From: Nocardia arthritidis
GTDB lineage: Bacteria; Actinomycetota; Actinomycetes; Mycobacteriales; Mycobacteriaceae
DNA: 64,000 nucleotides
Reading direction: 5' to 3'
Assembly: GCF_011801145.1 (NCBI RefSeq)
Contig: NZ_CP046172.1
Coordinates: 8,308,001 to 8,372,000 of the forward strand
The stretch's first letter is position 1. Each line of letters opens with the position of its first letter. The notes beneath the pieces are model-generated. The model worked only from the letters and a program-made list of their open reading frames with translations. It was not told the DNA's origin and ran no database searches. Position numbers and translations under genes: made by a program. Shown piece after piece: positions 36,101 to 43,310 of this stretch.

Positions 36101-36451
36101 GTCACCAGGCGGCTGCATCCGCACGATATCTTCGTGGTCGCCCCATACGGCGCTCAGGTCGGCCGGATTCGAACGCTGTTGGCGCGGGCCAAGATCGAGG
36201 ATGTGCTCGTCGGCACCGCGGACCGGTTCCGCGGCCGGGAGGCGGCCGTCGTACTGCTCTCGATGACGACATCCAGTCCGGCCGACGCCCCATACGGTAT
36301 GCCGTTCCTGTTGTCGCGCACGCTGATTCAGGCCGCGCTGTGCCGGGCCATGTGGAAGGCGATCATCATCCGCTCACCGCTGCTCACCGAATACCTGCCG
36401 CCGGACACCGGCGAATTGGCCGATCTAGCGGGTTTCCTCACCTTGAGCTAG
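33107..36451 (+). CDS. TM0106/UPF1-like nuclease-helicase protein with altered active sites
   Basis: The 1114-residue protein starts at the TTG at 33107, six bases after AGGAGGG, giving MFVFGDRVVC as expected. The N-terminal part is a RecB/Cas4-like nuclease domain with a CGRCPDC cluster (Cys 223, 226, 229) and helix-hairpin-helix-like repeats. The C-terminal part (from about 690) is an SF1 helicase with Walker A GPSGTGKT (748-755), DRTWRMHP and DRFRGREAAVV. However the nuclease (D/E)xK position reads QGTH, Walker B DEAG reads ADAG (857-860), GDPxQL reads GDLAPA, and motif VI SRAR reads CRAM (1079). It resembles mycobacterial Rv1251c in size and place. Probably a structural or regulatory pseudo-enzyme, or one with changed chemistry. 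Confidence 0.78.
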   Translation: MFVFGDRVVCTAVDLVRAARCEFAMLRALDRRIGTLSEVAEPVTDTEPVGAFDDSHARRLADLRDRFGGALVDVRLHAELPDDPAARIAALRTAHTETVTALRAGVHVVHRATFFDGRFASTCDFLVRAGHRVRYTVQGTHRGGPDTVGAALELAACADALDGSGALTAPVVRLFTGEQCTDYPLSELLPIYGARRRRLERILDEKLGELLPAQWGDQRYLACGRCPDCTAAIAGARDLFLVAGMANTTRARLREAGVHTIDRLAVTQANVRGVSPRALATLRRQAEIQLRREVSGQPTHTLVDAIALGALPPPSPGDLALTIADGVVELGNSDAVLLSFRDAELGRGLTELLELVAEERLRHPDLHIYHYTSRVRADLLRHTAACGVGEESAGELLRAGVLVDLYPIVRNAMLVGERSYELPGLRGLLPDSVAAERDCVTVLRLRDWLLDRAAEQHPVLPAPTLAPIGSWCLVPGPEEPGPHDLADPLAGPSSIAAALTEFVNTLADSPPHHPAAMMAAALGYHRRERQPLWWAHTDRLSHPVDEWADAPGVLVAEWGTVDTKWHRSPSAGRSGATRESTQRPTMRRYLTLTGRIGSGGANSVLAPGTTVYTFYDHPVAAGMVAAIGKRATASATVLGCSVDADFDDTVRLEELLPEGCEPYDELPIAIAPGLPAWDESTEDAVEYAAQQLLVALPRIPYGALFDILCLRRPRMRRALSLPEVHGDHAAAITAAVRDLDDSYIAVQGPSGTGKTSTVARVLERLVTMHRWRIGVVAQAHSTVEQLLDAVVRVGVLPELVAKKDVQAVKPEWAVIDAARYPRFLDNSVNGCVIGGLPTDFANDAIVPAGRLDLLVIADAGGFPLADTAAVAVSTRNLLLLGDLAPATARATHPEPVGMSVLNWLVQGRATLPAERGYFLDRTWRMHPAVCGPISRLCYDNRLRSNETVTLARNLEGVEPGIETVLVEHHGNATESDAEAREVVRRVRAMLGAAWTIGAVTRRLHPHDIFVVAPYGAQVGRIRTLLARAKIEDVLVGTADRFRGREAAVVLLSMTTSSPADAPYGMPFLLSRTLIQAALCRAMWKAIIIRSPLLTEYLPPDTGELADLAGFLTLS

Positions 36452-36501
36452 AGCATCGCGAAGCGATTCGATGGGGGGCGGCGGTCGGGTGACGGGTGGG
36501 C

Positions 36502-37680
36502 CTAGCCGAAGCATTTGCCTTCGCCGCGGTAGGTCGGCACCGTGGTGCGCGTACCGTCGGCGTCCACCAGATGCACCCGGTCGAAGCGTTCGCACAGTTC
36601 ACCGGCCTTGGCGTGGCGGAACCACACCCGGTCCCCGATCCGCGTCTCGGCGGCGCCGGACAGCGGTGTCTGCACCTCGCCCGCGCCCTCGGTGCCGATC
36701 AGCTTCAATCCGGTGGGCCACACCGGTTTCGGCACCCGCGACGGTCCGGCCGGGCCGGAGGCGATATAGCCGCCCGCGAATACGGTCGCGATCGACGGCG
36801 TCGGTTTGCGCAGCACCGGGGTCGCGAAAAACAGTGCGGGCCTTGGGGTGAAGGCCCGATAGTGATCGAAAAGCGTTGGCACGTAAAGTCCGGAGCCCGC
36901 GGTCACCTCGGTGACGTCCGGATCGGCGATGCTCACCTCGATGGATCCGGTGCCGCCGCTGTTGACGATCTCCAGCTTGCCGACCTCGGCGCGCACCGCG
37001 TCGAGCACAGTGCGGCGGCGCTTGCCGATTTCGGCGGCGGAGGCCCGCTTCACCAGCCGCACCGCGATATTGCTGTCGGGCAGTCCGGCGATCTGCGCCT
37101 CATAGGTCATCACGCCGACCACGTCGAAACCGCGTCGCCGAGCCGCCGAGGCCAACGCCGCCGCCTGTTCCGGAGTGCGGATCGGCGAGCGGCGGACGCC
37201 GAGGTGCAGCGGACCGATCCGCAGCGAGGCGTCCACGTCGAGGCAGATCCGCGGCCGCACCAGCTCGCTGCCGACCGCGGCCCGGATGAATTCCAGCTGC
37301 GCGATGTCGTCGACCATGAGGGTGATCGACTGCCGCAGCGTGTCGTCGGCGGCCAGTTCGGCGAGCCCGGACCGGTCGACCGTCGGATACCCGAGCAGGA
37401 CGTCGCGCGCGCCGAGTCCGACCAGCCAGATCGCCTCGGCCAGCGAATAGGACATGATGCCCGCGAAACCGCCCGCCGCCGTCAGGCCGGTGCCGAGTAC
37501 CTCCTCCAGCACCGCGCGGCAGCGCACCGATTTGCTCGCGACCCGCACCGGAACCCCGTTGGCGCGGCGGATCAGGTCCGCGGCATTGGCGCGCAACGCG
37601 CCGAGGTCCAGCGCGGCCAGCGGCGGATCCAACTCGGCGGTGGCCGCGTGCAGACCCGCAATGGGCGACGTGACTGTCAC
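36502..37680 (-). CDS. PLP-dependent amino-acid deaminase/aldolase (alanine-racemase-like barrel)
   Basis: The 392-residue protein has a fold type III PLP barrel: PPLAALDLGALRANAADLI, VRVASKSVRC with Lys50 as the Schiff-base lysine, AGGFAGIMSYSLAEA, LDVDASLRIGPLHLGVRRSP and VNSGGTGSIEV for the phosphate. The C-terminal beta domain contains GDRVWFRHAKAGELCERF. This is the D-threonine aldolase / D-serine dehydratase-like branch, where the His/Cys near the end bind a metal. The start is the GTG at 37680 with a weak ribosome site. The substrate, probably a D-3-hydroxy amino acid, is inferred from the family only. Confidence 0.82.
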   Translation of the reverse strand: MTVTSPIAGLHAATAELDPPLAALDLGALRANAADLIRRANGVPVRVASKSVRCRAVLEEVLGTGLTAAGGFAGIMSYSLAEAIWLVGLGARDVLLGYPTVDRSGLAELAADDTLRQSITLMVDDIAQLEFIRAAVGSELVRPRICLDVDASLRIGPLHLGVRRSPIRTPEQAAALASAARRRGFDVVGVMTYEAQIAGLPDSNIAVRLVKRASAAEIGKRRRTVLDAVRAEVGKLEIVNSGGTGSIEVSIADPDVTEVTAGSGLYVPTLFDHYRAFTPRPALFFATPVLRKPTPSIATVFAGGYIASGPAGPSRVPKPVWPTGLKLIGTEGAGEVQTPLSGAAETRIGDRVWFRHAKAGELCERFDRVHLVDADGTRTTVPTYRGEGKCFG

Positions 37681-37731
37681 CCGAACAACTCAACCACCAA
37701 ACTGGTCATACGTCCAGCATGGCGCGTGGGT

Positions 37732-38322
37732 TCAGACCTCGACGGCCTTCGTCGCGAGGCTGCTCACCAGGTCGTCCAGGACGACCAGCATGGTTTCGTC
37801 GTTGCAGTCGGCCAACCACCGCAGCACCGTGCCCTGCAGCACGGAAACCGTGTAGGTCGCGATGGCGTCCACCGGCTCCAGCCACTGCGCACCGGAGCGA
37901 TCCGCGCACAGCTGCAGGAATGAGGCCACCTCGGAGTCCATATGCCGGAACGCCGCGGCCGCCGACGGGTCCGCGACACAGTCGGTATGGACCTCCCAGT
38001 GCTTGCGCAGCGTATGCACTGTCTCCTCGTAGGCCCGGATCTGCTTGTTCGGGGTGGCCTTGACCAGCGGCCAGTATGCACTGACCCCGGCATGCAGCAG
38101 CACCCGCAGCGCTCGAACTCCGGTGATATCGAGCGAGGCCGCGGCCTTCTCGATCGCATCGCAGATGGTCGGCCGTAACCGCGCCTCCGCTATATCTCCA
38201 CTCGCACTCAACGACGACTCCCTCGGCGAAAGAATTCCCGCACCCTCGTCGGCGCGACCTCGCGGGTCGCGCGTGATGGTTCCCTGCTTGGAAATCCCCA
38301 GGCTGCCCGGTCCAACATTCAT
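37732..38322 (-). CDS. TetR-like regulator with weakly conserved DNA-binding helices
   Basis: The 196-residue product starts at the ATG at 38322 (a TTG directly before it is an alternative). Residues about 1-45 look disordered. From ICDAIEKAAASLDITGVRALRVLLHAGVS to NKQIRAYEETV the spacing matches the TetR_N domain exactly, though the usual YxHFxxK turn reads AYWPLVKATPNK. The C-terminal helices (LEPVDAIATYTVSVLQGTVLRWLAD) look like a TetR ligand domain. It ends 51 bases before the start of the PLP enzyme gene on the same strand and is divergent from PtpB. DNA binding is uncertain because of the altered recognition helix region. Confidence 0.58.
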   Translation of the reverse strand: MNVGPGSLGISKQGTITRDPRGRADEGAGILSPRESSLSASGDIAEARLRPTICDAIEKAAASLDITGVRALRVLLHAGVSAYWPLVKATPNKQIRAYEETVHTLRKHWEVHTDCVADPSAAAAFRHMDSEVASFLQLCADRSGAQWLEPVDAIATYTVSVLQGTVLRWLADCNDETMLVVLDDLVSSLATKAVEV

Positions 38323-38632
38323 CAATGGTAGAAGGTTTTCAAGGTTTAAGAACAGGTTCAGTGGGTAATTCCAGACTGGAAGAATGTTTTGTTACCCAAA
38401 CGGAACACCTCCGCGACCAACCGGTTGCGGCCGTAATCCGCTTCCTGGGCGTCGATCTCGACCCTGCCCGGCCGAGACACAGACCATTGACGACTCTACG
38501 GACGAACCCCCGCGCCGAGGCGAACCTGTGGGGCATCACACAGGCGAACCGCACGAACCGGACATCTGGCCGTGCGTTGTTCGATCCGCGAACGACACCA
38601 TCGCGATACCGCGGAATGGATAGCCTGGATCG
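38323..38632. other. AT-richer divergent intergenic region before ptpB
   Basis: About 310 bases between the TetR-like gene and PtpB. The left third is clearly richer in A/T than its surroundings and holds the nested inverted repeats at 38362-38398. A plus-strand frame of 103 codons crosses the region but has no family features and a poor start context, so it is not called. Promoters for both divergent genes must lie here. Confidence 0.5.
38362..38398. promoter_or_regulatory. Nested inverted repeats, operator candidate
   Basis: TGGGTAA (38362-38368) and TTACCCA (38392-38398) are perfect inverted arms. Between them lies a second perfect palindrome, TTCCAG-A-CTGGAA (38369-38381). The element sits about 40 bases upstream of the TetR-like start in the divergent region, a fitting place for an autoregulatory site. 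Confidence 0.45.
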
Positions 38633-39379
38633 GTGACTCTCTCGCCGCCCGCCGATCAGTTCTATCTCTCCGGAACATTCAACTTCCGCGACACCGGCGG
38701 CCTGCGCACCGTCGACGGCGCCCGCGTGCGCTCCGGCGTGCTGCTGCGCTCGGCCCAGTTGACCGGACTCGACCACCGCGGCCATGCGGCGCTGCGCGAA
38801 CTCCGCGTCAGCGATGTGCACGACCTGCGCGGCATCAGCGAGATCGAATACCACGGCGCGGACAACCTGCCCGACGAGGTCCGGCTGCACGTCACCCCGT
38901 TCGATCCGCGGATGGGTAAGGAGCCACCGCACGAGGCGCAGACCGAATCGGCACTGGCGCACATGCACCAGGTCTACCGGATGTTCCCGCTCATGGCGGA
39001 GGCGAACGCGGCCATCGTGACGCTCGCCGAATCGCTCGTCCGCGGCGACGGCGCGGTGCTCGTGCACTGCGCGGCGGGCAAGGACCGCACCGGCTGGTCG
39101 GTGGCCACCATCCTGCGCGCCGTCGGCGTGAGCGAGGCGGACATCCTGGCCGACTTCCTGCTCAGCAATGCCGCGGTCCCCTCACTGCGCGCCATGCTCA
39201 CCCCCAAACTGTCCGCGGGCGAACAGCTTTCGGAGGACATCCTGGGCGTGCGCGAGGAATACCTCGCCATCGCGACCGCGTCGGCGATGGACGCGCACGG
39301 GCATATCGACACCTACCTGGAGGCCATCGGCCTGACCGTCGAGGTGCGCGAGCACCTGAAGAACCGGCTACTGGAGTGA
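38633..39379 (+). CDS. ptpB: PtpB-like tyrosine/lipid phosphatase
   Basis: The 248-residue protein has FNFRDTGGLRT near the N-terminus and the P-loop HCAAGKDRTG (His145 to Gly154), the HCxxGKDR(T/A) form of the PtpB family, which acts on phosphotyrosine and phosphoinositides. The start is the GTG at 38633. There is no signal peptide; the mycobacterial PtpB is nevertheless secreted, so export cannot be excluded. It converges on the truncated ligase with a 12-base overlap. Confidence 0.88.
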   Translation: MTLSPPADQFYLSGTFNFRDTGGLRTVDGARVRSGVLLRSAQLTGLDHRGHAALRELRVSDVHDLRGISEIEYHGADNLPDEVRLHVTPFDPRMGKEPPHEAQTESALAHMHQVYRMFPLMAEANAAIVTLAESLVRGDGAVLVHCAAGKDRTGWSVATILRAVGVSEADILADFLLSNAAVPSLRAMLTPKLSAGEQLSEDILGVREEYLAIATASAMDAHGHIDTYLEAIGLTVEVREHLKNRLLE

Positions 39380-40624
39380 CCCCACCCGGCGCACCAGCCC
39401 GTCCGGATCGATGATGACCTGGGCGCCGGTATGGAACCAGGTTCCGGTGAAACCGGCCTCGGTGGCCATCGGATCGTTCCAATAGCGGCGGCTGACATTC
39501 GGTCCGCGACAGAGCAATTCGCCGTGACCCAGCTCGGCCCGCGGCCCGCACAGCGCCAATTCGGTTCCGCCGAAGGGGAATCCGAGCGCCGATCCGAGAC
39601 CGTGGCCCGTGCTGTGGTCCACCGCGAGTCCGATACCGCAGGTTTCGGTCGCACCCCAGATCGACCACTGGTGGGCGGCCGGGAAGATATCGCGCAGCGC
39701 CGCCGCCAATTCCATGGAATCGGTTGGCGCGGCGGCCCGTTCGGATCGGTGACCGGCCGTGCTCACCCGGGCGACGCCGTCGGTGCACAGCCCGTCGGTG
39801 CGCAGCGCGGACAGTTCCGGCAGCAGCCGCGCGAAAATGCGCGGGGTCGCCGAAACCATATCGATCCGTTCGGCCACAAGGGTTTCCGCGAGCCGGTCGG
39901 TATCCGGCGCGAGCACGACGGTGCCGCCGACCGCGAACGTCGACAGCATCTGATCGACGCAACCGCTGGCATGGGCCAGCGGCAGCAGCACCAGATTGCG
40001 CAGACCATCTGTCGGCAGATCCAGCGTGCCGACCACGGAACGTATTGCGGACAGCAGGTTTTCGTTCGTCAGCTCGACACCCTTCGGCGCGGCCGCGTCG
40101 CCGGTGTAGCACAGCAGCGCCAGATCGTTCAGCGCGGCGCCGTCATCGATGAAGGCCGCACCGTCCGGCAGTTCGAAATCGGCGCACCGGGAAGCGGATC
40201 CGGTCCGGCCCAGCACGAAATCCGCTCTGCTGTCCAGGATCACCTGTTCGGCGACCACGTCGGGCAGGGCGTCATCCACCAGCACGGGCACCGCACCGCT
40301 CAGCAGCGCGCCGAGAAAGGCCCGCACCCAGCGCACGCCCGCGGGCATCCGGATGGCCACCCGATCGCCGTAACCGATGCCGTGCTCCTGCAGTCCGCCC
40401 GCGATCCGCGACGCGGAGTGCCACAATTCGCGATAGGTGAGCCGGACGCCGCCGGACTCCACCACCGCCTCCCTGCCGCCGAACGCGTGCACCTGCAGGT
40501 CGAGCAGTTCGGTGAGCGCGGGTGTCAGGTTGCCGTAGCGCAGCACCCCGTCCGCGCCGCGGGCCAGCGGCGGATCGATGGCGTGCGGATGGGATAGGGG
40601 GTATTCGACCAGTAGCTGCGACAT
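39368..40624 (-). CDS. ANL-family acyl-CoA/AMP ligase lacking the C-terminal domain
   Basis: The 418-residue protein follows the adenylate-forming N-domain: REAVVESGGVRLTYRELW, GYGDRVAIRMPAGVRWVRAFLGALLSGAVPV, IWGATETCGIG and GELLCRGPNVSRRYWNDP up to GTWFHTGAQVIIDPDGLVRRVG, then stops. The usual ~100-residue C-terminal domain with the catalytic lysine is missing, and the ATP loop TSGTTGxPKG reads TGDAAAPKG. The stop lies inside the 3' end of ptpB on the other strand, so no lost domain can be read further on. It is either a decayed ligase or a binding protein. A crotonase gene precedes it by 90 bases. Confidence 0.75.
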   Translation of the reverse strand: MSQLLVEYPLSHPHAIDPPLARGADGVLRYGNLTPALTELLDLQVHAFGGREAVVESGGVRLTYRELWHSASRIAGGLQEHGIGYGDRVAIRMPAGVRWVRAFLGALLSGAVPVLVDDALPDVVAEQVILDSRADFVLGRTGSASRCADFELPDGAAFIDDGAALNDLALLCYTGDAAAPKGVELTNENLLSAIRSVVGTLDLPTDGLRNLVLLPLAHASGCVDQMLSTFAVGGTVVLAPDTDRLAETLVAERIDMVSATPRIFARLLPELSALRTDGLCTDGVARVSTAGHRSERAAAPTDSMELAAALRDIFPAAHQWSIWGATETCGIGLAVDHSTGHGLGSALGFPFGGTELALCGPRAELGHGELLCRGPNVSRRYWNDPMATEAGFTGTWFHTGAQVIIDPDGLVRRVGSLQ

Positions 40625-40714
40625 CCGTCCTCCGCGATCGAGCCGGCAGGCATTGCCGACTATATGACCGAAGTCACACCGATGCGCGAATAGGCGATGA
40701 ACGTGTCCTGCTTG

Positions 40715-41509
40715 TCACCGGCCGGTATAGCTGGCCTTCCCCGGACCGACCTCGAGGAAGCTGCGCACCGCGCCCTTCAGGTCATCGGTATCGAACAGCT
40801 GGCCCGACACCTCCGGCGTCACCGAATCCGCGTGTGCGACACCGCCGGACCGCCACGCCTCGATGATCCGCTTGGTCGCCGCATGCGCCCGGGTCGGGCC
40901 GTCGGCCAGTCGGCGCGTGAGATTCCTTGCCGCGCTTTCGATGTCCTCGTGCACCGCGTTGACGACACCCCAATCGGCCATGGTCGCGGCGTCGTAGAGG
41001 TCGCCGGTCATCACGAATTCGCGGGCCCGGCCCGAACCCGCGCGCTCGGCGAGCCGCTGCGGTCCGCCCATCGACGGCGTCAGGCCGACGACGGTCTCCA
41101 CCAGACCGAATTTCGCCCGCGGCGCGGCCAGGATGATGTCGCAGGCCAGCGCGATCTCGAAGGCGGCGGTCAAGGTCAGCCCGTGCGCGGCGAATACGAC
41201 GGGGCACGGCAGCGCCTCCAGCGGATGGATGATCCGCGCGAACAGGGTGCGCCACAGGTCGGCGCCCTGGTCCGGGGTCAGGCCGTCGAAGACGTGCACG
41301 TCGACGCCGCCGGACACCACCTTGCCCTCGGCGCGCAGCAGCAGGGCGCGCGGCGGACGCGCGGTCAGCTCGGTCAGGTCCGCGGTCAACGCGTCGAGCA
41401 CGGCCTTGTCGAAGAGGTTGAGCGGCGGATGCGCGAGCGTCAGCGTCGCGACCTCCGCACCGCCCGATGTGGTCGTCCGTTCCAGCCGGGTGGGCTTGGT
41501 GTCGTTCAT
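40715..41509 (-). CDS. Enoyl-CoA hydratase/isomerase (crotonase) family protein
   Basis: The 264-residue protein starts at the ATG at 41509. It has the crotonase pattern LTLAHPPLNLFDKAVLDAL, GGVDVHVFDG (oxyanion region), CPVVFAAHGLTLTAAFEIALACDIILAAPRAKFGLVETVVGLTPSMGG and LYDAATMADWGVVNAV. The FGLVET segment supplies the glutamate of hydratases. It is upstream of the truncated ligase on the same strand and divergent from the hydroquinone-reductase-like gene across 39 bases. Probable role: fatty-acid or aromatic-acid degradation. Confidence 0.88.
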   Translation of the reverse strand: MNDTKPTRLERTTTSGGAEVATLTLAHPPLNLFDKAVLDALTADLTELTARPPRALLLRAEGKVVSGGVDVHVFDGLTPDQGADLWRTLFARIIHPLEALPCPVVFAAHGLTLTAAFEIALACDIILAAPRAKFGLVETVVGLTPSMGGPQRLAERAGSGRAREFVMTGDLYDAATMADWGVVNAVHEDIESAARNLTRRLADGPTRAHAATKRIIEAWRSGGVAHADSVTPEVSGQLFDTDDLKGAVRSFLEVGPGKASYTGR

Positions 41510-41548
41510 GTCCGGCAGCTTAAGCGCCGAATCTGAAACACTGAGACG

Positions 41549-42553
41549 GTGACCACACAGGCCTCGTACGTCGAACCCGGTGAGTTCAAGCGCGACACCA
41601 ACTACATCACCACCCGGATCACCGCCGACGGACGCGATGGCTACCCCGTCGAGCCGGACCGGTACCGCCTGGTGGCCGCGCGCGCCTGCCCGTGGGCGAA
41701 TCGCACGCTGATCGTGCGTCGCCTGCTCGGCCTGGAGCAGGTGCTCTCGCTCGGACTGTGCGGCCCGACCCACGACAAGCTCAGCTGGACCTTCGATCTG
41801 GATCCCGGCGGGGTCGATCCGGTGCTCGGCATCCCCCGGCTGCGGGACGCGTATCTGAAGCGCTTCCCCGACTATCCGCGCGGGATCACCGTGCCCGCGA
41901 TCGTCGACGTGCCCAGCGGCGAGGTGGTCACCAACGACTACGCGCGGATCACCCTGGATTTCGCCACCGAATGGACCGCCTACCACCGGCCGGGTGCGCC
42001 GCGGCTGTATCCGGAGGAGTCGCGCGCGGAGATCGACGCGGTCAACGACGTGGTGTTCCGCGATGTCAACAACGGCGTCTACCGCTGCGGGTTCGCCGGA
42101 TCCCAGCGGGCGTACGAGGCGGCATACGACCGGCTGTTCGCCCGCCTCGACTGGCTCTCGGATCGCCTTGCCGCCCAACGGTTCCTGGTCGGCGACACGA
42201 TCACCGAGGCCGATGTGCGGCTGTTCACCACGCTGGTCCGCTTCGACCCGGTGTATCACGGGCATTTCAAGACCAACCGGTGCAAGCTCACCGAGCTGCC
42301 GGTGCTGTGGGCATACGCCCGCGACCTGTTCCAGACGCCGGGATTCGGCGACACGATCGATTTCGGACAGATCAAGACGCACTACTACGTCGTGCACGCC
42401 GACATCAACCCGACCGGCGTGGTGCCCAAGGGTCCGGACCTGTCGAACTGGCTCACCCCGCACGGCCGGGAAGCGCTGGGCGGCAGGCCGTTCGGCGACG
42501 GAACCGCGCCGCCACCGCCGCCGCTCAGCGAACGGGTACCCGCACTGCCGTAG
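41549..42553 (+). CDS. Glutathionyl-hydroquinone-reductase-like protein (Xi-class GST, YqjG/ECM4)
   Basis: The 334-residue protein has the Xi-class cysteine motif CPWANR near residue 50, HDKLSWTFD, TVPAIVDVPSGEVVTNDYARI, then the helical GST domain with DVNNGVYRCGFAGSQRAYE, LFARLDWLSDRLAAQRFLVGDTITEADVRLFTTLVRFDPVY, and HYYVVHADINPTG. These enzymes remove glutathione from S-glutathionyl hydroquinones. Actinomycetes use mycothiol, so the natural thiol here may be mycothiol, which is inference. The start is the GTG at 41549. Confidence 0.88.
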   Translation: MTTQASYVEPGEFKRDTNYITTRITADGRDGYPVEPDRYRLVAARACPWANRTLIVRRLLGLEQVLSLGLCGPTHDKLSWTFDLDPGGVDPVLGIPRLRDAYLKRFPDYPRGITVPAIVDVPSGEVVTNDYARITLDFATEWTAYHRPGAPRLYPEESRAEIDAVNDVVFRDVNNGVYRCGFAGSQRAYEAAYDRLFARLDWLSDRLAAQRFLVGDTITEADVRLFTTLVRFDPVYHGHFKTNRCKLTELPVLWAYARDLFQTPGFGDTIDFGQIKTHYYVVHADINPTGVVPKGPDLSNWLTPHGREALGGRPFGDGTAPPPPPLSERVPALP

Positions 42554-42593
42554 AGTTCTGATCAGCGTTGACGCAGAAAAAGGGGTGTTGCCG

Positions 42594-43310
42594 ATGAGCA
42601 GCGGCGCGTTCGAGAAAACCGTGGTCGCGTTGTTGGAGAACGGGTCACGGTTGCAGGCGCCCGCGGTCGCCAAATACGTCGACCGGCTGCGGCGCTCGCA
42701 TCCCGCCGAACGCCCGGCGCAGATCGTGGAACGGCTGGAGAAGCAGTACCTGCTCGCGGTCACCGGCAGCGGCAGCGCGGTCGGCGCGACCGCGGCGGTG
42801 CCCGGGGTCGGCACCATCACCTCGCTGGCCGCGGTCGGTGCGGAAACCGCATTCTTCCTGGAGGCATCGGCACTGTTCACGCTGGCGGTGGCGGCGGTGC
42901 ACGGCGTCTCGCCGGAGGACCGGGCACAGCGCCGGGCCCTGGTGCTCGCGGTGGTGCTCGGCGATACCGGAATGGAGATAGTCGAGAAGACCGTCGGGCA
43001 TTCGGCGAAGAACTGGGGCACGCTGCTGGCCACCCGGATTCCGGGGCTCTCCGGCATGAACGATTCGCTGATGAAGCGGTTCATCGTGCGCTTCCTCACC
43101 AAGCGGATGGCGCTCACCGCGGGCAAGATCATCCCGGCCGGAATCGGCGCGGTGATCGGCGGCGTCGGCAACCGCGCGCTCGGCAGGACGACGATTGCGA
43201 ACGCGCGCAAGGCATTCGGCCCCGCGCCCGTGGTGTGGCCCGCCGACCGGCACCTGATCATCGACGCCGATCCGCTGCCCGCCATCGACGCCAACGGCGC
43301 CGACCGATGA
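42594..43310 (+). CDS. EcsC-like protein, unknown function
   Basis: The 238-residue protein has an N-terminal helical part (KTVVALLENGSRLQAPAVAKYVDRL) and a Gly/Ala-rich hydrophobic core (VGATAAVPGVGTITSLAAVGAETAFFLEASALFTLAVAAVHG), then KIIPAGIGAVIGGVGNRALG, resembling the EcsC family. No catalytic motif is visible. Its stop overlaps the ABC ATPase start as ATGA, and that gene overlaps the permease the same way, so three genes form one coupled operon. EcsC of Bacillus is likewise encoded with an ABC transporter (EcsAB). Confidence 0.72.
   Translation: MSSGAFEKTVVALLENGSRLQAPAVAKYVDRLRRSHPAERPAQIVERLEKQYLLAVTGSGSAVGATAAVPGVGTITSLAAVGAETAFFLEASALFTLAVAAVHGVSPEDRAQRRALVLAVVLGDTGMEIVEKTVGHSAKNWGTLLATRIPGLSGMNDSLMKRFIVRFLTKRMALTAGKIIPAGIGAVIGGVGNRALGRTTIANARKAFGPAPVVWPADRHLIIDADPLPAIDANGADR

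Noticed and set aside
36455..36467. ATCGC-GAA-GCGAT hairpin after the nuclease/helicase-like gene considered as a terminator
   Set aside because: A 5-base stem without a T-run is expected by chance in this GC-rich sequence.
38325..38636. A 103-codon plus-strand frame in the region before ptpB
   Set aside because: Its sequence has no recognisable domain, it covers the likely promoter and operator region, and it overlaps the GTG start of ptpB without ribosome-site support.
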